Notes under the pieces: model-generated | Told to the model about the DNA's origin: nothing | Database searches by the model: none | What the model saw: only the letters and a program-made list of their open reading frames with translations | DNA from: Neisseria macacae ATCC 33926 | GTDB lineage: Bacteria; Pseudomonadota; Gammaproteobacteria; Burkholderiales; Neisseriaceae | DNA: 64,000 bases | Assembly: GCF_022749495.1 (NCBI RefSeq) | Contig: NZ_CP094241.1 | Coordinates: 1,674,001 to 1,738,000 of the forward strand | Direction of reading: 5' to 3' | Shown: piece after piece, positions 34,252-42,954 of the stretch | Position numbering within the stretch: position 1 is the first letter of the stretch | Layout: the number at the start of each line of letters is the position of its first letter | Translations under genes and position numbers: made by a program

Positions 34252-35370
34252 ATGTTCCCCATTATCCCCACCGACCGCGCCGCTGCCGAATGGCGCAACG
34301 AAAGCACGCAGAAGCCGCCCAAGCAGGCGGTTTATGTGCATGAAAGCAATGCCGCCGATATTCTGAAAAACGCCCACGCCCACACGGCGACCGTTTGGAC
34401 GGGCGATTTCCACAACGCCAAGCAAGTATTGGCGGCGATGAAAAAGCGCGTCCGCAGGTCGTCTAAAAAAACAAAAAACGTGCCCGCCGATATTCAGACG
34501 ACCTTCCACACCCACCGCATGAAGCAGGCGCAGCAAAGCCGCGTGCTGAACATGCTTGCCGTCGAAATCGGCGTGGGTTTTCAGTTAAGCAACCCGCGCG
34601 CGCCGGACGTCCGCGCCGCCCTTGCCGATGTGTATGCCGAACCGAACGACACGCCGTTTTTACTGCCGCTCAACCAGCTTTTGGGCTTTATCGGCGCACA
34701 CGAATGGCACAAAAAAGGCATAGAAATTCCGCAGCTTGGCGGCAAAATCCACGTTCCTTTCGGCGTGTTCTCGCCCCTGCGCGGCGAATATTTAGACTTA
34801 ATCGCCCAAGCGCCGTTGAATCCACATATTCAGACGGCGTTCGACGTCGGCACTGGTTCCGGCGTTATCGCCGCCATCCTTGCCAAACGCGGTATTCCCG
34901 AAATCACCGCCACCGACACCAACCCCAAGGCCATCGCCTGCGCAACCGCCAATCTCGCCCGCTTGGGGCTGGACAAACAAGTCGCCGTCCACGCCGTCGA
35001 TTTGTTTCCCGAAGGACGCGCCGACCTGATCGTCTGCAACCCGCCGTGGCTGCCCGCCAAACCGACTTCCGCCGTCGAAACTGCCCTCTACGATCCCGAC
35101 AACGCCATGCTGACCGCCTTTTTAAACGGCGTGCGGCAACATTTAAACCCGCAAGGCGAAGCGTGGTTAATCATTTCCGACTTGGCGGAACATCTGCACT
35201 TACGCGACCGCGATTTTCTGGAACAATGTTTTCAGACGACCTCTTTAGAAGTGGCCGATATTCTGAAAACCAAACCGCGCCACCGCAAAGCCGCCGACGA
35301 ATCCGACCCGCTCGCCTTCGCCCGCAATCGGGAAACCACTTATCTCTATCGTTTGAAAGCGAAGTCCTGA
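34252..35370 (+). CDS. Methyltransferase with small-domain (NPPW motif)
   Basis: 372 residues. An N-terminal domain (1-190) precedes a class I fold: TAFDVGTGSGVIAAILAKRG, then ATDTNPKA and IVCNPPWLPAK. NPPW/NPPY is used by enzymes that methylate amide or amino nitrogens (PrmC, RsmC, TrmN6 types). The exact target cannot be given. The N-terminal part includes RSSKKTKNVPADIQTTF, which is translated through a DUS-type inverted pair (34457-34504). No ribosome site visible before ATG 34252. Confidence 0.75.
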   Translation: MFPIIPTDRAAAEWRNESTQKPPKQAVYVHESNAADILKNAHAHTATVWTGDFHNAKQVLAAMKKRVRRSSKKTKNVPADIQTTFHTHRMKQAQQSRVLNMLAVEIGVGFQLSNPRAPDVRAALADVYAEPNDTPFLLPLNQLLGFIGAHEWHKKGIEIPQLGGKIHVPFGVFSPLRGEYLDLIAQAPLNPHIQTAFDVGTGSGVIAAILAKRGIPEITATDTNPKAIACATANLARLGLDKQVAVHAVDLFPEGRADLIVCNPPWLPAKPTSAVETALYDPDNAMLTAFLNGVRQHLNPQGEAWLIISDLAEHLHLRDRDFLEQCFQTTSLEVADILKTKPRHRKAADESDPLAFARNRETTYLYRLKAKS

Positions 35371-35410
35371 TATACAATTAGGTCGTCTGAAACCCGTTCC
35401 CGCCATTCCC

Positions 35411-36094
35411 ATGCAACTGATCAAATACCTTCAATCCCAAGGCATAGGCAGCCGCAAACAATGCCAGTGGCTGATTCAAAACGACTGTGTCGAAATCAAC
35501 GATACGGTCTACAACGACGCCAAAGCCGACATCGATCCCGCCGATGTCCAAACGCTGCGTATAGACGGCGAAGACATCGTTGTCGTGCCCATGCCTTATT
35601 TTTATATCCTGCTCAACAAGCCTGCCGATTACGAAACCTCGCACAAACCGCAGCAATACCCCAGCGTTTTCAGCCTTTTCCCCGACCATATGCGCAATAT
35701 CGACATGCAGGCGGTCGGCAGGCTGGATGCGGATACGACGGGCGTTTTGCTGATTACCAACGACGGGCAGTTCAACCACCGCGTTACCTCGCCGAAACAC
35801 AAAGTACCCAAAATCTACCGCGTTACCCTGAAGCATCCTGCCGATGACAGCCTGTGTGAAACGCTGAAAAACGGCGTCCTGCTGCACGACGACAACGAAA
35901 CCGTCCGCGCTGCCGAAGCTGTTTTGGAAAACCCGACCACCCTGCTGATGACCATTACCGAAGGCAAATATCATCAAGTCAAACGTATGGTCGCCGCCGC
36001 CGGCAACCGCGTCGAACACCTCCATCGGGACGAATTTAACGGACGAACGGTAGAAAATTTAGCCTCAGGGGAGTGGAAATTCATCACGGTTTAA
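35411..36094 (+). CDS. rsuA: 16S rRNA pseudouridine synthase (RsuA type)
   Basis: 227 residues. N-terminal S4 domain (LIKYLQSQGIGSRKQCQWLI), then the catalytic GRLDADTTGVLLIT with the active Asp, and KIYRVTL and EGKYHQVKRM motifs of the RsuA/RluB/RluF branch. Short length and the S4 head favour RsuA, which makes pseudouridine 516 in 16S rRNA. An uptake sequence lies just upstream. Confidence 0.88.
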   Translation: MQLIKYLQSQGIGSRKQCQWLIQNDCVEINDTVYNDAKADIDPADVQTLRIDGEDIVVVPMPYFYILLNKPADYETSHKPQQYPSVFSLFPDHMRNIDMQAVGRLDADTTGVLLITNDGQFNHRVTSPKHKVPKIYRVTLKHPADDSLCETLKNGVLLHDDNETVRAAEAVLENPTTLLMTITEGKYHQVKRMVAAAGNRVEHLHRDEFNGRTVENLASGEWKFITV

Positions 36095-36217
36095 AAATTT
36101 TGAAGTTTTTTCAAAAAAATTTTAACCATTATGATTTTTTTATTTGTTTAAAAACATGATGATATGATTGTTAAGATGCCATTAACCAAACTTAACGTCA
36201 TCATTCGTGAACTATTA

Positions 36218-36223
36218 TATAAT
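36218..36223 (+). promoter_or_regulatory. -10 element TATAAT for candidate small RNA
   Basis: ATTATATAATTCGCG: a good -10, but only a weak -35 (TTAACG at 36192, 20 bp away). Not followed by an ORF. Confidence 0.4.
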
Positions 36224-36229
36224 TCGCGT

Positions 36230-36338
36230 GTCTGAGTAACACTTGCTTCGAGAGAAGTGAGTAAGTGAGTAAGACGTTTTCCCCGTAATGTGTTTGGCCA
36301 TCTATACTTTTCCCCTTAGTATAGATGGTTTTTTTTAT
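36230..36338 (+). ncRNA. Candidate small RNA with two hairpins and own terminator
   Basis: About 110 bases after a TATAAT. ACTTGCTTC-GAGA-GAAGTGAGT forms a 9-bp stem with a GAGA loop. An unpaired GACGTTTTCCCC stretch follows, then the terminator CCATCTATAC...GTATAGATGG with T8. No ORF is present. Neisseria has Hfq-dependent sRNAs of this build; whether this is one of them I cannot tell. Confidence 0.5.
36298..36338 (+). terminator. Rho-independent terminator without DUS
   Basis: CCATCTATAC pairs with GTATAGATGG (10 bp) across TTTTCCCCTTA, then TTTTTTTT. One of few terminators here not built from uptake sequences. Confidence 0.8.
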
Positions 36339-36456
36339 CTGCGATTTTCTCAATCCCCTTCCCCAGTATCATTTGAACCGTCTCCCTGCATCCTATTGAA
36401 TTCCCGTTCAGACGACCTTATCATCAACCCATTCCCACTTTCCCCGCAGAGACACC

Positions 36457-37716
36457 ATGCAAAACATCCAAGACTACGTCCGCCACACCGCGTCCGCCGC
36501 CAAGCAGGCTTCCTATGTTGTCGCCGCCGCCGAAACCGCGCAAAAAAACGCCGCGCTCCTGCGCACCGCCGAACTCATCAAACACCATCAAACCGCCATC
36601 CTCGCCGCCAACGCTCAAGATATGGAACAGGCCGCGCAGAAAGGTTTGAACGACGCCCTGCTCGACCGCCTGCGGCTGACCGAAAAAACCATAGACGCCA
36701 TGTGCGAAGGTTTGCGCCAGATTGCCGCCCTGCCCGACCCCGTCGGCGAAATGGACGAATTCCGCACCCGCGAAAACGGCCTGCAAATCGGCAAAATGCG
36801 CGTACCTTTGGGCGTTGTCGGCATCATTTACGAATCCCGTCCCAACGTAACCGTCGATGCCGCCGCCCTCTGCCTCAAATCCGGCAACGCCTGCGTCCTG
36901 CGCGGCGGCAGCGAAGCCTTCAACAGCAATATGGCGCTTTCCAAACTGATTACGCAGGCGTTAGTTGAAAACGGCCTGCCCGCAGCAGCCGTCAGCCTGA
37001 TTGAAAACACCGACCGCGAAAGCGTCGGCGCCATGCTGCAAAGTCCCGAGTTTATCGACGTCGTCATCCCGCGCGGCGGCAAGTCGCTGGTTTCCCGCAT
37101 CGCCGCCGAAGCCCGCGTGCCCGTCATCAAACACCTCGACGGCATCTGCCACGTCTATATCGACCGCGCCGCCGACGCCGAAAAAGCCGTCAACATCGCC
37201 TTCAACGCCAAAACCTCGCGCTACGGCACCTGCAACACCATGGAAACCCTGCTCGTCCACCAAAGCCGAGCCGCCGAAATCCTACCCGTATTGGCGGAAA
37301 AATATGCCGCTCGCGACGTCGAGCTGCGCGGCTGCCCGCGTACCCTGTCCATCCTGCCCCACATTCAGACGGCCTCCGAAGAAGACTGGGACACCGAATA
37401 CCTCGCCCCCATCCTCTCCGTCAAAATCGTCGACAGCCTCGAAGAAGCCGTCGCCCACATCAACACCCACGGCAGCCACCACACCGACAGCATCGTAACC
37501 GAATCCTACACCGACGCCCGCACCTTCCTGCGCACGATCGACAGCGCCAGCGTTATGGTCAATGCCTCCACCCGCTTCGCCGACGGCTTCGAATACGGCC
37601 TCGGCGCAGAAATCGGCATTTCCACCGACAAAATCCACGTCCGCGGCCCCGTCGGTCTGCACGGGCTGACTTCGCAGAAATGGATTGTGTTGGGCGACGG
37701 GCAGGTACGGTCGTAA
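36457..37716 (+). CDS. proA: Glutamate-5-semialdehyde dehydrogenase (gamma-glutamyl phosphate reductase)
   Basis: 419 residues, usual length. It reduces gamma-glutamyl phosphate with NADPH in proline synthesis. Has VPLGVVGIIYESRPNVT, the GGSEA loop, YGTCNTMETLL with the catalytic Cys, and EIGISTDKIHVRGPVG. proB is not adjacent. The start follows CGCAGAGACACC without a strong ribosome site. Confidence 0.96.
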   Translation: MQNIQDYVRHTASAAKQASYVVAAAETAQKNAALLRTAELIKHHQTAILAANAQDMEQAAQKGLNDALLDRLRLTEKTIDAMCEGLRQIAALPDPVGEMDEFRTRENGLQIGKMRVPLGVVGIIYESRPNVTVDAAALCLKSGNACVLRGGSEAFNSNMALSKLITQALVENGLPAAAVSLIENTDRESVGAMLQSPEFIDVVIPRGGKSLVSRIAAEARVPVIKHLDGICHVYIDRAADAEKAVNIAFNAKTSRYGTCNTMETLLVHQSRAAEILPVLAEKYAARDVELRGCPRTLSILPHIQTASEEDWDTEYLAPILSVKIVDSLEEAVAHINTHGSHHTDSIVTESYTDARTFLRTIDSASVMVNASTRFADGFEYGLGAEIGISTDKIHVRGPVGLHGLTSQKWIVLGDGQVRS

Positions 37717-37745
37717 TCCGTCGCTTTCTTGAGTGATAAAACGGC

Positions 37746-37786
37746 AAAAGGTCGTCTGAAAAACAGTTTTCAGACGACCTTTTTTA
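37746..37786. terminator. DUS hairpin with poly-T after proA
   Basis: AAAAGGTCGTCTGAAAA and TTTTCAGACGACCTTTT with a short loop, then TTT. Confidence 0.8.
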
Positions 37787-38003
37787 CTGCAATGGCAAAT
37801 CTTGTTGCCTATTATCGGTTTCACGAAAATGCAATATCGTTATACGGCTATCATCAACACAAACTATTCCATTATAATCATTCAAATTTCCATAACGGCT
37901 TAACCGTAATCCGATACGACAATTTTGAGCTCGATGTATCCGCGCTCAAAGGTCGTCTGAAACTACTTCAATTCCGATAAATCATCCAAAGGAAACCAGC
38001 ATA

Positions 38004-39002
38004 ATGTCGGACAACACCGCCCTGAAGGACAAGAAACCGCGCAAGCCGTACCTTATACTGCTTTTTACCGTTTATGCCTTGTGTTACGGCGTTTTACTCG
38101 TGTTTCTCACCGTTCAGCTTGCCGTAGCTTCCGGCGGGGTGGCAGCTTTTTTTGCCTCTATGCTCTATTTCGGTATTTTCGGACTGGTGGTCGGCAGTCT
38201 GACTAGTGTGGCTGCAATAATTGCCGGTTTGCTCTATATGCTTGGCTATATGTTGGTTTGGGGCATACTGACCGGTATGGCGATGACGCAGCTTCGTTTG
38301 CGTAGGAACTTGAAGCATATCTTGACCGCCATGCTCATCGGCTTTGTCTGTTCCTACATAAGCACGATATTGTTTGCGCTGTTTTTGTCAAAAGATATAG
38401 AGATGCTGTTTAATTTTTATTTCGAAGGATTAACGATATTCAGCCTATTGAATGCTTTTGCCGTTATTCCCTTTGGGCTGGTGTTTTTACCTAGTGAAAG
38501 CGGGTATAAACGGGAGCGGGAAATTGTCGTGAAAACCGTGAAGGCGGGCATTCATGCGGGGCAAGTCATTTTTGAACATGCAACTGAAAAAAAAGGCGTT
38601 TTTTCTTACCGCTGGTGGATTCCGCTTGCTTTTGCTTTGGCAGGCACACCGATTTTCCTGACTTGCGCCTTCCTGATGCAGCCGGACTCCGCCTTCCCCG
38701 ACACACAAGCTTGGAGTGCACACTTTATCCCGATGACTTTCTTTGGCTTTGCCGCCATGGTGGCAAGCGGTTTGACGGCAATGCTGATGCGTCTGCGTAA
38801 AGACCAAAAAGGCATTTTGAGCTGCCTTGCCCTATCGTCTGCCTACTTCGGCGTTATGGTTTATCTGCCACCCATCAAGAATCCCGATTTGAACCCCTAC
38901 GCCCATTTGCTCAACCCGTATTGGCTGCTGGCGGCTTGGCTGATATCGGTCGGCGTCTGCAGTTGGTTGTCGTTTAAGAAAGTAGATGGCGGCAATAGCT
39001 AA
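38004..39002 (+). CDS. Polytopic membrane protein of unknown function
   Basis: 332 residues, ATG 38004 with AAAGGAAACC upstream. About nine hydrophobic spans: near residues 18-40, 45-70, 72-98, 105-128, 138-160, 208-228, 242-262, 275-292 and 305-325, with a basic loop at about 165-200 (SGYKREREIVVKTVKAG). Not a transporter family I can name. Ends at a DUS hairpin. Confidence 0.75.
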   Translation: MSDNTALKDKKPRKPYLILLFTVYALCYGVLLVFLTVQLAVASGGVAAFFASMLYFGIFGLVVGSLTSVAAIIAGLLYMLGYMLVWGILTGMAMTQLRLRRNLKHILTAMLIGFVCSYISTILFALFLSKDIEMLFNFYFEGLTIFSLLNAFAVIPFGLVFLPSESGYKREREIVVKTVKAGIHAGQVIFEHATEKKGVFSYRWWIPLAFALAGTPIFLTCAFLMQPDSAFPDTQAWSAHFIPMTFFGFAAMVASGLTAMLMRLRKDQKGILSCLALSSAYFGVMVYLPPIKNPDLNPYAHLLNPYWLLAAWLISVGVCSWLSFKKVDGGNS

Positions 39003-39013
39003 TAAAACTGATG

Positions 39014-39048
39014 AGGGGTCGTCTGAAATGCCTTTCAGACGACCCCTT
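39014..39048. terminator. DUS hairpin
   Basis: GGGGTCGTCTGAAA and TTTCAGACGACCCC (one-base extension of the stem) after the membrane protein gene. Confidence 0.7.
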
Positions 39049-39279
39049 TGCCCATTTTATCGCTGCCATCTTTCTTGTCCCAATACACACAAATCTTTCC
39101 CAATTTGAAACAATCCCCTGATTTTGTTATTATTCCTTCAAAAAAAGAAATAATCATCATCCATTTTGTCTCACCCGGCCCTCATTACGGCTCATTCATC
39201 TGTGCGTTTTTACTCTCTTTTTCCCTTGTTTTTCATCCGGCAGGACGGTTTAAACGCCATTCGTTTTTTGTCTGCGTTT

Positions 39280-39293
39280 TATAGTGGATTACC
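39280..39293 (+). repeat. Single Correia end (remnant)
   Basis: TATAGTGGATTACC without a partner end nearby. The rest of 39049-39417 holds no convincing gene; the next signal is the ribosome site of betT. Confidence 0.5.
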
Positions 39294-39417
39294 AAAAATC
39301 GGGAAAGTCTCGGACCCTGTCCGACAGACCATGTTTTATTCCTAGTTTTTGTTAATCAACCATATACAGCCTTGCGCCCGTATCCGCCTGCCTCACCATC
39401 CCAAAGGAGGTCAAGGT

Positions 39418-41445
39418 TTGTCTTTATTTCATTTCTTACGCAACCGCTCTTCGTTCAACCCCTTCGTCGTTTCCGTTACGCTGTCCTTCGTGCTGCTGGT
39501 CATCGGCATCGCGCTTTTGATTCCGCAGCAGGCAGAAACCGTCCTCAATGCCGCTAAAACAGGCATTTTCAAAAACTTCAGTTGGTTTTACATCTTGGCA
39601 TTTTCAGCCTTCTTCTTCTTCCTGCTCGCACTTTCGGTCAGCAGCTTCGGCAACATCAAGCTGGGCAGCAACGAAGAAGAGCCTGAATTTAGCTTTTGGT
39701 CTTGGCTCGCCATGCTGTTCGCGGCGGGTATGGGCGTCGGGTTGATGTTTTTCGGCGTCGCCGAACCGCTCACCCACTATCTGTCCCCCATCACCGAAGG
39801 CGGCAGCGGCGCAAGGCAGCAGGACGCGTTGCTCCACACCCTCTTCCACTGGGGCGTACATGCCTGGTCGGTTTACGCCGCCATGGCGTTGGCGCTCGCC
39901 TATTTCGCCTTCCGCTACAAACTCCCGCTTTCCCTGCGCTCCTGCTTTTATCCGCTGTTGAAAGAGAAAATCGACGGTAAGGCAGGCGACATCATCGACA
40001 TACTCGCGCTGGTCGCCACCCTGTTCGGCATCATTACCACGCTTGGTTTCGGCGCGGCGCAGTTGGGCGCGGGCTTGGCACAAATCGGCTGGATAAGCGA
40101 AAACACCTTTTCCGTACAAACCATCGTGATTTTCGCCGTCATGGGTTTGGCAGTCGCCTCTGCCGCCTCCGGCATAGGCAAAGGCGTCAAAATGTTGAGC
40201 GAGATGAACTTGACCCTTGCTTTTGTACTGATGGTCTTCGTCCTCGCCACCGGCCCGACCCTCCATCTGCTCTCCGCCTTCAACGACAACCTCGGCACTT
40301 ACCTGAGCAACCTCGTACAACTCAGTTTCAAAACGTACAGCTACGAACAAAACCATACCGAATGGTTCGGCGGCTGGACCATCTTATACTGGGCATGGTG
40401 GTGTTCTTGGGCGCCTTTCGTCGGACTCTTCATCGCCCGCATCTCGCGCGGACGCACCATACGCGAATTCATTTTCGGCGTTTTGGCGGTTCCCTCCCTG
40501 TTCTGCGTCATCTGGTTTACCATCTTCGGCGACACCGCCATCTGGATTAACGACCACACCGCAGCAGGCGCATTGGGCGAATTGACCGGCACGCCCGAAA
40601 AACTCCTCTTCCGCTTCCTCGAATACCTCCCCCTGCCGACCCTCACAGGGCTTGTCAGCCTCATGGTGATCGCCCTCTTCTTCATCACCTCCGCCGACTC
40701 CGGTATTTACGTCCTCAACAACATCGCCTCCCGCGACAAAAGCGTGGCCGCCCCGCGCTGGCAGGCAGTGATGTGGGGGCTGTTGATGTCTGCCGCCGCC
40801 ATCGTCCTTTTGCGCTTCGGCGGACTGCCCACCCTGCAAACCATGACCCTCATCGTCGCCCTGCCTTTCGCCCTGCTCATGCTGATCATGTGTTTCAGCC
40901 TATGGCGCGGATTAAACGCCGACCACAAATACTTCACGACCGCCGTCACTCCCTCCAGCGTCTATTGGAGCGGCGACAACTGGCAGGACAGGCTTGAGCG
41001 TATGCTGAACCAAACGCAGGAACAAGACATCCTCAAATTCCTCAAAACCACCGCCCTGCCCGCCATGCGCGAATTGGGCGAGGAATTGTCCGACAAATAC
41101 AGCCTGAGCGTCGACATCCAAACCCACTTCGACCGCGAAGAGCCTGCCGTCGAATTCACCATCCACAAAGAGTCCCTGCGCGACTTCATGTACGGCATTA
41201 AAACCATCAAGCGCGAAGTGTCCGAACAGCTTATCAAAGACGGCCACCTCCCGCACATCCGCCACAACGTCACCTACGAGCCCTACACCTACTTCTTCGA
41301 CGGCCGCAGCGGCTACGACGTGCAATACATGAACCGCCGCGAACTCATCGCCGACATCCTCAAGCAGTACGAGCGTTACCTCAACCTCCTGACCGATGTC
41401 GGACAAGAACTCATGTCGCACCAGCAAACCGAATTGGCGGAATAA
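39418..41445 (+). CDS. betT: BCCT-family choline/glycine-betaine transporter
   Basis: 675 residues from TTG 39418, chosen because AAAGGAGG lies 7 bases upstream; the longer frame (TTG 39349) has no ribosome site. Twelve spans with the family signature GMGVGLMFFGVAEPL and WTILYWAWWCSWAPFVGLFIARISRGRT (betaine box tryptophans, read as 14+ residue pieces). The long hydrophilic C-terminus (from about 500) is typical of BetT and senses osmolarity. Takes up choline or betaine in exchange with sodium or protons; the choline preference is inferred from length. Confidence 0.88.
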   Translation: MSLFHFLRNRSSFNPFVVSVTLSFVLLVIGIALLIPQQAETVLNAAKTGIFKNFSWFYILAFSAFFFFLLALSVSSFGNIKLGSNEEEPEFSFWSWLAMLFAAGMGVGLMFFGVAEPLTHYLSPITEGGSGARQQDALLHTLFHWGVHAWSVYAAMALALAYFAFRYKLPLSLRSCFYPLLKEKIDGKAGDIIDILALVATLFGIITTLGFGAAQLGAGLAQIGWISENTFSVQTIVIFAVMGLAVASAASGIGKGVKMLSEMNLTLAFVLMVFVLATGPTLHLLSAFNDNLGTYLSNLVQLSFKTYSYEQNHTEWFGGWTILYWAWWCSWAPFVGLFIARISRGRTIREFIFGVLAVPSLFCVIWFTIFGDTAIWINDHTAAGALGELTGTPEKLLFRFLEYLPLPTLTGLVSLMVIALFFITSADSGIYVLNNIASRDKSVAAPRWQAVMWGLLMSAAAIVLLRFGGLPTLQTMTLIVALPFALLMLIMCFSLWRGLNADHKYFTTAVTPSSVYWSGDNWQDRLERMLNQTQEQDILKFLKTTALPAMRELGEELSDKYSLSVDIQTHFDREEPAVEFTIHKESLRDFMYGIKTIKREVSEQLIKDGHLPHIRHNVTYEPYTYFFDGRSGYDVQYMNRRELIADILKQYERYLNLLTDVGQELMSHQQTELAE

Positions 41446-41469
41446 GTTTTTGTTAAACAGATGGTAACC

Positions 41470-41511
41470 AAGGTCGTCTGAAAACAGATTTCCCATTTTC
41501 AGACGACCTTT
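41470..41511. terminator. DUS hairpin after betT
   Basis: AAGGTCGTCTGAAAA and TTTTCAGACGACCTT with a loop of about 12 bases. Confidence 0.75.
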
Positions 41512-41812
41512 CTTCATGCGTTCAAACAAACCACGCGTTCCATCCACAACCCTCCCGTAGCGTGGGCTTTGCCCACGAAAAACACCGCCCAACCTGTCTT
41601 TAAAAAAACAAATAAAAAACGTCGTCTGAAAATGGACTTCCCGTTTTCAGACGACCTTTCTTCATATGTTCAATCAAACCACACACCCCATCCACAACCC
41701 AACCGTAGCGTGGGCTTTGCCCACGAAAAACACTGCCCAACCTGTCTTAAAAAAACAAATAAAAACGTCGTCTGAAACCCAAAATCCAGCTTTTCAGACG
41801 ACCTCTTTCCCC
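41496..41812. repeat. 148-bp tandem direct repeat, two copies and a partial third
   Basis: TTTTCAGACGACCTTTCTTCAT starts at 41496 and 41644, and TTTTCAGACGACCTCTTTCC at 41792: period 148 both times. Each unit holds CGTGGGCTTTGCCCACG (a 7-bp hairpin), CCCAACCTGTCTT, an A-rich run and an inverted DUS pair. It fills the betT-rlu gap; no gene found. Confidence 0.8.
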
Positions 41813-41923
41813 ATCATCCGTAACACAATCTTTCCCCATGCAAACCGCTTCATTATCACCCGACAGCCTTAACCCAGCCAAGGTCGTCTGAAAAAAAGAC
41901 CGAAACCGAGTACAATCCGCCAC

Positions 41924-42847
41924 ATGAAAAAACGCTCCAACCCCCTCCCGCTTTTAAACGGCGTCAAACCCAGCTATTTGGTACTGCCGCACGAAAAACC
42001 GTTTTACGGTCTACCCCTGTTACATTTCCTCTGCGTCCGCTTTCCCTTTGTCGGCGAGGACAACTGGCGCAGGCGTTTGAACAGCGGCTTCGTCGTCGAT
42101 GCAGACGGCGCGCCGTTTGACGAACACACGCTGTTCGAGCCGGGCAAAACCATGTTTTATTACCGCGAAACCAGCAGCGACAGCGAACCTGTCATTCCGT
42201 TTGAAGAAAAAATCCTGCACATCGACGACCATCTGATTGTCGTTGACAAACCGCATTTCCTGCCCGTTATCCCCAGCGGGCGTTTTTTGCGCGAAACCCT
42301 GCTGACCCGCCTGCGCCTGCGGCCGGAATTGCAGCATTTGAACGTAGCAGACATTACGCCGGTCCACCGTTTGGACAAAGATACGGCAGGCGTGATGCTG
42401 CTGTCGCACAATCCTGCCACGCGCCGCGATTATCAAACGATGTTTCAGGAAAAAAGCGTCCGTAAAACCTATCACGCCGTCGCGCCGACGCGGACGGATT
42501 TGGTATATCCCTTGGACGTGGTTTCGCGCATGGTGCGCGGGGAACGGTTTTTCACGACGCAGGAAATCGAAGGCGAGCCGAACGCCCATACGACGGTCGA
42601 ATTGCTTGAAAACCGCGGCGAATTCAGCCTCTACCGGCTGACGCCGCATACGGGGAAAAAACACCAGCTTCGGGTGCATATGATGCGTTTGGGCATGCCG
42701 CTGCTAAACGACGCGCTTTATCCCACCCCTTTGGCGGCGGGCGATGAAGATTATGAAAAACCTTTGAAACTACTGGCAAAACAGATTGAGTTTACCGACC
42801 CGATCAGCGGACAAAAACAGATATTTGAAAGCGGATTTAAGTTATAG
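41924..42847 (+). CDS. RluA-family pseudouridine synthase
   Basis: 307 residues. An S4-like N-terminus (FVGEDNWRRRLNSGFVVDADG), then the catalytic region DDHLIVVDKPHFLPV and PVHRLDKDTAGVMLLS with the active Asp, and HTGKKHQLRVHM. This belongs to the RluA/RluC/RluD/TruC branch; the exact RNA site is not certain. The TAG stop is supplied by the end of a minimal Correia element. Confidence 0.85.
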   Translation: MKKRSNPLPLLNGVKPSYLVLPHEKPFYGLPLLHFLCVRFPFVGEDNWRRRLNSGFVVDADGAPFDEHTLFEPGKTMFYYRETSSDSEPVIPFEEKILHIDDHLIVVDKPHFLPVIPSGRFLRETLLTRLRLRPELQHLNVADITPVHRLDKDTAGVMLLSHNPATRRDYQTMFQEKSVRKTYHAVAPTRTDLVYPLDVVSRMVRGERFFTTQEIEGEPNAHTTVELLENRGEFSLYRLTPHTGKKHQLRVHMMRLGMPLLNDALYPTPLAAGDEDYEKPLKLLAKQIEFTDPISGQKQIFESGFKL

Positions 42848-42870
42848 TGGATTAACTTTAAACCACTATA
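42843..42870. mobile_element. Minimal Correia-type element, 28 bp
   Basis: TATAGTGGATTAA and AAACCACTATA almost back to back, with the interior lost. It overlaps the last codon and stop of the upstream gene. Confidence 0.65.
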
Positions 42871-42905
42871 TAAAGACTTTGCCGTCGTCCTGTTCGCATC
42901 CAAAA

Positions 42906-42943
42906 CAAAGGTCGTCTGAAAACCATTTTCAGACGACCTTTTC
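42906..42943. terminator. DUS hairpin between convergent genes
   Basis: AAAGGTCGTCTGAAAA and TTTTCAGACGACCTTTT around CCA. Confidence 0.8.
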
Positions 42944-42954
42944 ATAAATCCTGC

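Noticed and set aside
36240..36290. tRNA gene
   Set aside because: The hairpin with GAGA loop lacks cloverleaf arms and a T-loop motif. No tRNA was seen elsewhere either.
37729..37980. 83-residue frame after proA
   Set aside because: It runs through the DUS terminator (GRLKNSFQTTF) and another DUS at its end (KGRLK); no ribosome site. More likely spacer, although AT-rich codons in the middle were considered.
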